Positions 55,887 to 61,149 of a DNA stretch of 61,149 nt are shown in pieces. Below the pieces are notes generated by a model. It was not told where the DNA came from, ran no database searches, and saw only the letters and a list, made by a program, of their open reading frames with translations. The stretch is from Beijerinckiaceae bacterium (lineage in GTDB: Bacteria; Pseudomonadota; Alphaproteobacteria; Rhizobiales; Beijerinckiaceae), in NCBI GenBank assembly GCA_030684835.1, contig JAUXWZ010000072.1:1-61149 (forward strand), in the 5' to 3' direction. Both the position numbers and the translations under genes were made by a program. The first letter of the stretch is position 1. Each line of letters starts with the position of its first letter.

Positions 55887-57248
55887 GTGGTTTCGACGGT
55901 GCGCGCATTGAAACAAGGTCGCAAGTTCATTTTGCCCCCCTCCCTCCTGGCTGCACTGTACATAGGGCTAATCGCGACCGCCCTTGTCGCGACGGCCGCG
56001 GCAGCGCCGGGATCCGGCTCTTTCGCCGAGGAAGCTGCGCGCGGGATGGGCGTCGCCGCCGCGTCGATGCTGACGGCGCAATTCATTTCATCGGGACGAA
56101 TAAAGGCGCTTTCTTCGGGCGTAGGGCTCGACGTTATCCTCGGCTTTCATCGTTTTGCGGCATCAATGCTGCTCTGGTTCGTGGCGCTGCATGTGTTGGC
56201 GTTCGTCGCGCCGACGCTGGCGCAGGGGCCAGCGCGCGCTGGCCAGCACCTCCTGACATTACTGACGTCGCCGCGGATGCTCACGGGCGTGTTCGCCGTG
56301 GCGGGAATGCTGGCGATCGTCGTCGCCAGCGTAAAGCGCGACGCGTGGATGAAATACGAAGTCTGGCGGCTGACCCACGGCTTGGGCGCGCTGGTCGTGC
56401 TCGCGCTGACAGGCCATCACGTCATGACGACGGGTACGGCCTCATTCGCCCCGGGGCTGTGGGCGTTTTGGCTTATCGTCTTTGGCGCCGCAGGCGTAGC
56501 GTTCGCTCACATCTATGTGGGGCGTCCCCTTCTCGCTCGCCGCGTTTCGTGGCGTCTGGACGCCGTGACGAAGCTCACGCCCAGGCTCCTTGAGGTGACG
56601 CTGACCCAGACGCGGGGCCCGGCGTTTTCATTTATCGCGGGGCAGTTTGTCTGGCTGAACTTCCGGCCCGGCTTTGCGCAGCCCTTTGACAACCCTTTTT
56701 CCATCGCTTCAGGGCCAGAGGAATTGCCGCGCATGCGATTTCTCATCAAGGCGGTGGGCGACCTCACCCGTTCATTGCCTGACCTACCTCCCGGGGCCGA
56801 TGTCAGCGTCGACGGGCCGCATGGCGATCTGATTGTCGAGGGGCGCGCTGCGAGGGCGATCCTGCTCGTCGCGGGCGGCGTTGGCCTCGCCCCGCTGATC
56901 GGCGTGTTGCGCTCGCTTGCAGCACAGGGCGACAAGCGGCCTATCCGCGCCATCTACGCGGCGGGCGTAAAAGAAAACCTCGTTTACGCCGAGGAAATGC
57001 GCGCGATGGAATCGCAGCTCAACCTCGTCAATTTCTTCACTGTCGATGAAGCCTCACCGGACTGGACCGGCGGCGTCGGCCCCATCGACGCGACGCTGAT
57101 CCGTCGCGCGCTGGATGGCATCGACCGCGATCATACGCTGGCGCTCATCTGCGGGCCCACGCCCATGATGATTGCGACCGCTGACATGATCGCAGAGGAA
57201 GGTGTGCCGCTCTCAAGCATCATCTATGAGAGGTTCGCCTATGACTAG
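55887..57248 (+). CDS. Ferric-reductase-like transmembrane flavocytochrome
   Basis: 453-residue protein with about six membrane helices followed by an FNR-type reductase. Haem-binding histidines are in two helices: GFHRFAASMLLWFVALHVL and RLTHGLGALVVLALTGHHVM. The flavin site is PFDNPFSIASG and the NAD(P)H site is VAGGVGLAPLIGVL with CGPTPMM. It would move electrons from NAD(P)H through FAD and two haems across the membrane to an outside acceptor, perhaps ferric iron or a cytochrome. Start GTG 55887 is uncertain; GTG 55899 also fits. An AT-rich stretch at 55848-55880 likely holds its promoter. Confidence 0.87.
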   Translation: MVSTVRALKQGRKFILPPSLLAALYIGLIATALVATAAAAPGSGSFAEEAARGMGVAAASMLTAQFISSGRIKALSSGVGLDVILGFHRFAASMLLWFVALHVLAFVAPTLAQGPARAGQHLLTLLTSPRMLTGVFAVAGMLAIVVASVKRDAWMKYEVWRLTHGLGALVVLALTGHHVMTTGTASFAPGLWAFWLIVFGAAGVAFAHIYVGRPLLARRVSWRLDAVTKLTPRLLEVTLTQTRGPAFSFIAGQFVWLNFRPGFAQPFDNPFSIASGPEELPRMRFLIKAVGDLTRSLPDLPPGADVSVDGPHGDLIVEGRAARAILLVAGGVGLAPLIGVLRSLAAQGDKRPIRAIYAAGVKENLVYAEEMRAMESQLNLVNFFTVDEASPDWTGGVGPIDATLIRRALDGIDRDHTLALICGPTPMMIATADMIAEEGVPLSSIIYERFAYD

Positions 57249-57348
57249 CAAACGCAGCCGCCGCGACAATCGGATCGTTCTTGGCTACAGACTCATCGCG
57301 GCAGGCGTTGTCGGGCTTGTGCTGCTCTATGCGCTTCGGCCCTTCTGA
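57241..57348 (+). CDS. 35-residue single-helix membrane peptide
   Basis: MTSKRSRRDNRIVLGYRLIA then a hydrophobic run ending LLYALRPF: a basic N-terminal tail and one membrane helix (about residues 13-31), likely with the tail inside. ATG 57241 lies eight bases inside the end of the ferric-reductase-like gene and has GAGAGG about seven bases upstream, so it looks translated and coupled. Small one-helix subunits are common partners of redox membrane proteins. Below usual gene-finder length limits. Confidence 0.55.
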   Translation: MTSKRSRRDNRIVLGYRLIAAGVVGLVLLYALRPF

Positions 57349-57351
57349 TCG

Positions 57352-57603
57352 CTATTTTGCCTGATAGAGAAAATCAATCACAGCAGCACGCTTTTCGGCG
57401 TCGGGCGCATAATGCTTGATGAGAAATTCGTCGAGCTTGGTCCGCGCTTCGACGGTGTTTGCGAGCCGCGCGGAGAGTCGTTGCGGCTGTTTGTGACAGG
57501 ACAGGCAAAGCTCGTCATAAGCAGCCTTGGAATTGGTCTGCGCCATGGCGGGAGCGGACAGGACAAGCAAGGCGACCGCAAAAAAAACTCCGCTCCTGAT
57601 CAT
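57352..57603 (-). CDS. Small exported c-type cytochrome
   Basis: 83-residue protein. Signal peptide cut near AMA-QT (21/22). One haem-c site: Cys33, Cys36 and His37 in LCLSCHKQ. The mature chain has no methionine, so the sixth haem ligand cannot be Met as in ordinary cytochrome c; His64 in LIKHYAPD is the only other His and a candidate. Start ATG 57603 behind AAGGAG. Convergent with the flavocytochrome/peptide pair, three bases away, so they may share a redox task without sharing a transcript. Confidence 0.8.
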   Translation of the reverse strand: MIRSGVFFAVALLVLSAPAMAQTNSKAAYDELCLSCHKQPQRLSARLANTVEARTKLDEFLIKHYAPDAEKRAAVIDFLYQAK

Positions 57604-57725
57604 GATCTTCTCCTTCGCAGTTTCAATGGATGATAACACGCCGTCGCGACGGCGCTTGCGCTTTGATCAGTTGAACACGACGGCTCTCATCATCACATGA
57701 TGTAGAACAAACGTTGGAGCGGTCC

Positions 57726-58172
57726 ATGAGCGAGTCATCCAGCACGTTCGTTTGCCAGCATTGCGGGTCGATCAATCGCGCGCCAAATGCCCGTCTGGCC
57801 GCTGGCGACAAGCCCGCCTGCGGGAAATGCGGCGCGCAAATCTTCGCAGGCAAACCCGTAGAAGCGCGTAGCGACACTGATTTCGAGCGCCACATCACGC
57901 GCACGCAATTGCCGGTTGTCGTCGACTTTTGGGCGGAATGGTGCGGTCCGTGCCGCGCGATGGGGCCGCAATTTGCGGCTGCCGCGCAGGCGCTGGAGCC
58001 GCACGCGCGTTTTCTCAAGGTTGATACGGAAGCGTTGCCGGGCGTGGCCGCACGCTACAGTATACGCTCGATCCCGACGCTGATCATGTTCGCAGCCGGC
58101 AAAGAAGTCGCGCGTCACTCGGGCACGATTGATGCGCGAGAGTTGGAGCGCTGGATCGCTCGCAACCGTTAG
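57726..58172 (+). CDS. trxC: Thioredoxin 2 (TrxC)
   Basis: 148-residue thioredoxin with an N-terminal zinc ribbon. Zinc cysteines: Cys10, Cys13, Cys32 and Cys35. The redox site is WCGPC with Cys73 and Cys76 in FWAEWCGPCRAMGP, and the cis-Pro loop is RSIPTLIMF. TrxC-type proteins are induced by oxidative stress in E. coli via OxyR; no OxyR site was looked for successfully here. Start ATG 57726 behind GGAG; a TTG 12 bases earlier is in frame. Its end overlaps the next gene by four bases, tail to tail. Confidence 0.95.
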   Translation: MSESSSTFVCQHCGSINRAPNARLAAGDKPACGKCGAQIFAGKPVEARSDTDFERHITRTQLPVVVDFWAEWCGPCRAMGPQFAAAAQALEPHARFLKVDTEALPGVAARYSIRSIPTLIMFAAGKEVARHSGTIDARELERWIARNR

Positions 58173-58501
58173 CGGCGCACGCGTACGCGCGCCGGCGTGG
58201 GCACGGGGACAGGTTGAAGCATGTTGCTTCGGCCGCCGTCGTTGTCGTCGTCTTCCTTGATGAGCATGATGGCGGTCGCGGCGACCACTCCACCAAACGT
58301 GATGGCGAAGCCGCCAAAAAGCAACGCAATCGCGGTGATCGAGATGTTGTGCCCCAACATCAGCGAATGCATGCCGCCGACATCTGCTGCCAGTATGACC
58401 GCCGCAAAGGCGACGCCCAGACAGGCGCCTACAATCCAGTTGACGATCACCATGCGGATAAACGGATCACGCCCTGGGGGCGGACGAAGAACAAGCGCCA
58501 T
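58169..58501 (-). CDS. Putative two-helix membrane protein
   Basis: 110-residue protein with two or three hydrophobic stretches (about 17-40, 54-80), an acidic KEDDDNDGG segment and a Pro/Arg-rich end (PVPVPTPARVRVRR). The first helix region, IVNWIVGACLGVAFAAVILAADVGGM, resembles small conserved membrane proteins of Hyphomicrobiales with no known role. Start ATG 58501. Overlaps trxC tail to tail by four bases. Confidence 0.65.
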   Translation of the reverse strand: MALVLRPPPGRDPFIRMVIVNWIVGACLGVAFAAVILAADVGGMHSLMLGHNISITAIALLFGGFAITFGGVVAATAIMLIKEDDDNDGGRSNMLQPVPVPTPARVRVRR

Positions 58502-58589
58502 TTTAGATCCCTCTTAGGGGGTCATACTGAAAACCGCTCGGCGCCTGTCTGTTCCATGCAGAACCGCTTCAAACGTACATCAGCGGGAA

Positions 58590-58660
58590 GGCGCCGCGCG
58601 GCGCCCACGCCTTTAAGCCTTGGGCACGCCTTTAAGCTCTAGGCGCCTCTAAGCTTTGGG
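58590..58660 (-). repeat. Three 17-19-base repeats copying the 3' end of msrB, followed by a palindrome
   Basis: Read on the minus strand from 58660: CCCAAAGCTTAGAGGCG, CCTAGAGCTTAAAGGCGTG, CCCAAGGCTTAAAGGCGTG. The first copy holds the last codons and TAG stop of msrB. The third copy lies 36 bases on, in the same frame, and would again end Pro-Lys-Ala and TAA. Next to it is the perfect 16-base palindrome GGCGCCGCGCGGCGCC at 58590-58605. Confidence 0.75.
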
Positions 58661-59095
58661 ATGAAAGGCAAGCGCGACGCCATTCATGCAATAGCGGAGC
58701 CCGGTGGGCTGCGGGCCGTCAGGAAACACGTGTCCCAGATGACCGCCGCAGCGGCTGCAATGCACTTCGGTGCGCGTCATGAAGAAAGCGCGATCCTCGG
58801 ACGTTTCGACCCCGCCTTCGAGGGGCTGAAAGAAACTGGGCCAACCCGTGCCGGATTCGAATTTAGTCCCGGTCTCGAACAATTCCTGTCCGCACCCCGC
58901 ACAACTGAACATGCCGGGGCGCTTTTCCGCATTGAGCGGACTCGTGCCCGCGCGTTCCGTGCCGTGCTCGCGCAGGACATAAAATTGCTCAGGCGTGAGA
59001 TCCCGCCGCCATTCGTCGGGGGTCTTTTCAACCGCGAAATTTTCGCCTTTGTCGACTTTGGCCGATTTGCCAAACAGGGAACCGATGCCGGACAT
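58649..59095 (-). CDS. msrB: Peptide-methionine (R)-S-oxide reductase
   Basis: 148-residue repair enzyme for oxidised methionine (R form). Catalytic Cys136 is in GLRYCMNGVAL; the structural zinc is held by Cys65/Cys68 and Cys113/Cys116 (SCAGCG, HCSRCGG). GTGWPSFFQP and GHLGHVFPDGP are diagnostic. Start ATG 59095 behind GGAGG; an ATG four codons upstream is less well spaced. The family starts vary; the first 20 residues (GIGSLFGKSAKVDKG) are a lineage-specific lead. Downstream repeats copy its stop region. Confidence 0.96.
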   Translation of the reverse strand: MSGIGSLFGKSAKVDKGENFAVEKTPDEWRRDLTPEQFYVLREHGTERAGTSPLNAEKRPGMFSCAGCGQELFETGTKFESGTGWPSFFQPLEGGVETSEDRAFFMTRTEVHCSRCGGHLGHVFPDGPQPTGLRYCMNGVALAFHPKA

Positions 59096-59168
59096 GAGAG
59101 CCTCCATAACGTCAAGATAAGCGTTTGTCCGTCGATGAACAGCGCCCACGCGCGAAATCGTGAACGAG

Positions 59169-60710
59169 TCAGAACAGGGAACCCTGATTTGCGGGCGTTT
59201 TCGCGGCGGGCTTCGGGGCCCTGATCGGTTTGGCCCTCGCAGCAGAATCATCTGCGCCAGGGCTCCGCTCCCCGCCGTCTGCGGTGGCGGCAACCTTGCC
59301 ATCCGCAAATTGCAGCGTGAACGCCTGCCCGGCGGCAATTGCCGCGGCGCTGCGGATGGGCGGCCCATCCGCACCGTCGCGCACCAGCGCAAAGCCACGC
59401 GCCAGAACGCTTTTGAAGCTCATCGAGTCGATGAGCTTCAAAACGGATGCAAGGTTGCGACGCCTACCTTCAATGCTGTTTCGCAAAGCGTTTCGCATGC
59501 GCGACTGAGCCGCCTGGAGCCGTTCGCGCTGGCGCTCACACGTCGCCTTTTCGGCATCGCGTCGCGTGATGAGCGCCCGCCCGAGGCGAACGCCAAGACC
59601 CTGCAGCTTCTCGCGCCGGCCCCGCAACTCCGCCTGAGGCGAATGACGAGCGACGAGCGCGCCAAGGCGATTGACCTTGAGATGGCGGTCGCCCAGCGCG
59701 GCGGAGATGCGGCGGGGAAGATTTTCCCCCGCGCGGTCGAGGCGCTGGCGCAGCATGGCCAGTACATCCTCAGCCGACGGCAACGCGCGGATCAGGGCGC
59801 GCACATCGGAGCGACGTTGCTCTGACAGGCGCAAGGTCACTGCCAGCAGCCGCCGCGCAAGGCCATCGGTCTGCGCCGCCATTTCGGAGCGCACGGGCAC
59901 GGTCATTTCAGCAGCAGCGGTGGGCGTGGGCGCGCGCCTGTCGGCGGCGTGGTCGATCAGCGTCCAGTCAGTTTCATGGCCGACAGCAGAGACCAGCGGG
60001 ATCATGCTGGAGGCCGCAGCGCGCACCACGATCTCTTCGTTGAAGCCCCAGAGATCCTCAAGCGAGCCGCCGCCGCGCGCTACGATGATGACGTCGGGGC
60101 GCGCAATCTTGCCGCCCTCGGGCAGCGCGTTGAACCCTTCGATGGCGCGGGCCACTTCCGCACCGCTCGTGTCGCCCTGCACGCGCACTGGCCAGACGAT
60201 GACCCGCAACGGGAAGCGATCCTGCACGCGGTGCAGAATGTCGCGGATCACCGCCCCGGTGGGCGAGGTGATGACGCCCAAAACGCTAGGCAAGAAGGGC
60301 AGTAATTGCTTGCGCGCATCGTCGAACAAACCTTCGGCGGCAAGCCGCCTGCGCCGCTCTTCCAGTTGTGCGAGCAGCGCGCCGACGCCGGCGGGCTCAA
60401 TCGTTTCGATGACGATCTGGTAGGTCGATTTGCCGGGATAGGTCGTCACCTTGCCGGTTGCGATGACCTCCATGCCCTCCTCGGGCTTCACGCGCAGGCG
60501 CTGGAAGGCGCCCTTCCACATGACGGCGTCAATCTTCGCGCCCTGATCCTTTAGGCAGAAATAGACATGGCCGGACGAATGAGGCCCGCGCCAGCCAGAA
60601 ATTTCGCCGCGCACACGCACATAGCCAAACTGGTCCTCAATCGTCCGCTTGAGGGCGGAAGAGAGTTCGGTAATCGTGATTTCGGGTGTGTTCGTATCCT
60701 TGTCGGCCAT
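59169..60710 (-). CDS. xseA: Exodeoxyribonuclease VII large subunit
   Basis: 513-residue catalytic subunit of the single-strand exonuclease ExoVII. The N-terminal OB-fold ([30 protein letters not shown]) is followed by the nuclease core with [33 protein letters not shown] and [29 protein letters not shown] coiled-coil region spans about 285-420. The tail from about 465 is Ala/Pro/Lys rich and ends QGSLF. Start ATG 60710. The xseB small subunit is not in the window. Confidence 0.97.
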   Translation of the reverse strand: MADKDTNTPEITITELSSALKRTIEDQFGYVRVRGEISGWRGPHSSGHVYFCLKDQGAKIDAVMWKGAFQRLRVKPEEGMEVIATGKVTTYPGKSTYQIVIETIEPAGVGALLAQLEERRRRLAAEGLFDDARKQLLPFLPSVLGVITSPTGAVIRDILHRVQDRFPLRVIVWPVRVQGDTSGAEVARAIEGFNALPEGGKIARPDVIIVARGGGSLEDLWGFNEEIVVRAAASSMIPLVSAVGHETDWTLIDHAADRRAPTPTAAAEMTVPVRSEMAAQTDGLARRLLAVTLRLSEQRRSDVRALIRALPSAEDVLAMLRQRLDRAGENLPRRISAALGDRHLKVNRLGALVARHSPQAELRGRREKLQGLGVRLGRALITRRDAEKATCERQRERLQAAQSRMRNALRNSIEGRRRNLASVLKLIDSMSFKSVLARGFALVRDGADGPPIRSAAAIAAGQAFTLQFADGKVAATADGGERSPGADDSAARAKPIRAPKPAAKTPANQGSLF

Positions 60711-60763
60711 GGGGTCATTTGAACCGATTCAGGCGTCCGCGCCAACAGTTGATGGGCCATGCG

Positions 60764-60818
60764 GTGAGAGCCCCTTGCGCCTGAAGCAACTGAGTGCTTC
60801 TGAAGGACCAGCTCTCAC
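60764..60818. repeat. Nested inverted repeats between xseA and the thioesterase gene
   Basis: Outer arms GTGAGAGC (60764-60771) and GCTCTCAC (60811-60818) enclose an inner hairpin GAAGCA / TGCTTC (about 60783-60800). Neither has a T run. It lies 15 bases after the thioesterase stop on the minus strand and about 50 bases upstream of xseA, so it could be a 3' hairpin of one or an operator of the other. Confidence 0.45.
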
Positions 60819-60833
60819 GCAGGCCCTCGCGCG

Positions 60834-61149
60834 TTATCCACCCTCGGCAGGTACGGGACGCGGGCGCCCCTCCTCGTCAATGGCGACAAAGGTGAATGAG
60901 GCGACCGTGACCTTTTCGCGGGTGTGAGTGCGAAACCGCCTCGCCCACGCCTCGATGTGAATTTTCATCGAGGTTCGCCCCACGGACTCGACCTGCGTGT
61001 AAACGCACAGAACGTCGCCAACCTTGACCGGGCGGATGAATGTCATCGCGTCCACCGCGATGGTCACCACGCGGCCTTGCGCCCGCTCGACGCCGGCAAT
61101 TCCGCCCGCCTGATCCATTTGCGACAATACCCAGCCGCCAAATATATCG
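60834..61149 (-). CDS. Acyl-CoA thioesterase, hotdog fold, 5' end outside the window
   Basis: C-terminal ~105 residues of a YciA-type thioesterase. The hotdog-helix sequence DIFGGWVLSQMDQAGGIAG is in frame up to the window edge and contains the catalytic Asp of MDQA; FIRPVKVGDVLCVYTQVESVGRTSMKIHIEAW follows in the usual order. These enzymes hydrolyse acyl-CoA thioesters in the cytoplasm. The start codon lies beyond 61149. About 25 residues are missing compared with the family length of ~130. Confidence 0.9.
   Translation of the reverse strand, partial: DIFGGWVLSQMDQAGGIAGVERAQGRVVTIAVDAMTFIRPVKVGDVLCVYTQVESVGRTSMKIHIEAWARRFRTHTREKVTVASFTFVAIDEEGRPRPVPAEGG

Overview
The window is a compact, GC-rich chromosomal segment of an alphaproteobacterium, most likely of the order Hyphomicrobiales (Rhizobiales). 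This rests on gene content: an IalB-family protein, DUF6101, DUF2093 and DUF4170 proteins, the cox order coxB-coxA-ctaB-coxF-ctaG-coxC-DUF983-SURF1, and a MutL that keeps the endonuclease motif. I see no plasmid, phage, IS or CRISPR features, and no tRNA or rRNA genes. About 60 genes are packed with many 4-base start/stop overlaps, and several convergent neighbours nearly touch or overlap.

Layout. 1-9.7 kb: end of glyS, a cold-shock gene with its own promoter and terminator, a DegS-like protease, an unusual family-4-like uracil-DNA glycosylase, ETF-ubiquinone oxidoreductase, AzlCD amino-acid exporter, a phosphopantetheinyl transferase, topoisomerase IB and mutL. 9.8-13.4 kb: two tandem paralogous MFS transporters (the second frameshifted) and an AcuI-type reductase. 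13.4-18.2 kb: the glycine cleavage operon gcvT-gcvH-gcvPA-gcvPB behind a tandem glycine riboswitch. 18.3-19.6 kb: a lipoprotein and an IalB protein. 19.9-26.6 kb: the aa3-type cytochrome c oxidase cluster with its haem and copper assembly factors. 26.6-40.5 kb: DMT transporters, an HD-domain protein, a chorismate mutase-like/methyltransferase fusion, thrC, a GNAT, a large membrane GGDEF/EAL protein, YqgE, a DsbD-N-like protein, a peroxiredoxin, rnhA, thrB and ispH. 40.6-48.5 kb: a Kef-type antiporter, a MATE exporter, gshA, DUF6101, ubiA and rsmE. 48.6-53.4 kb: a mini-porin-like secreted protein, then cysQ-DUF4170-acyltransferase-waaA-lpxK (Kdo/lipid A synthesis). 53.5-61.1 kb: a metallophosphoesterase plus Ser/Thr-kinase/UspA operon, a ferric-reductase-like flavocytochrome with a 35-residue membrane peptide, a small cytochrome c, trxC, msrB, xseA and a partial thioesterase.

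Most genes are housekeeping. The oxidase block makes the enzyme (CoxA/B/C), its haem precursor (CtaB) and its copper or haem insertion factors (CtaG, SURF1). Redox maintenance is spread along the window (peroxiredoxin, GshA, TrxC, MsrB, DsbD-N-like protein). Threonine synthesis is split between thrC and thrB about 8 kb apart.

The most unusual structure is at gene boundaries. Upstream of rnhA and of the DUF983 gene, short tandem repeats create chains of tiny reading frames in which each stop codon overlaps the next start codon, ending in the real start. A third short repeat array copies the 3' end of msrB. Other points to check are the frameshifted MFS gene, the uracil-DNA glycosylase lacking two of four Fe-S ligands, the mutase-like/methyltransferase fusion, the kinase/phosphoesterase pair and the mini-porin gene. 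All calls come from reading the sequence and recalled family features; no database search was run.
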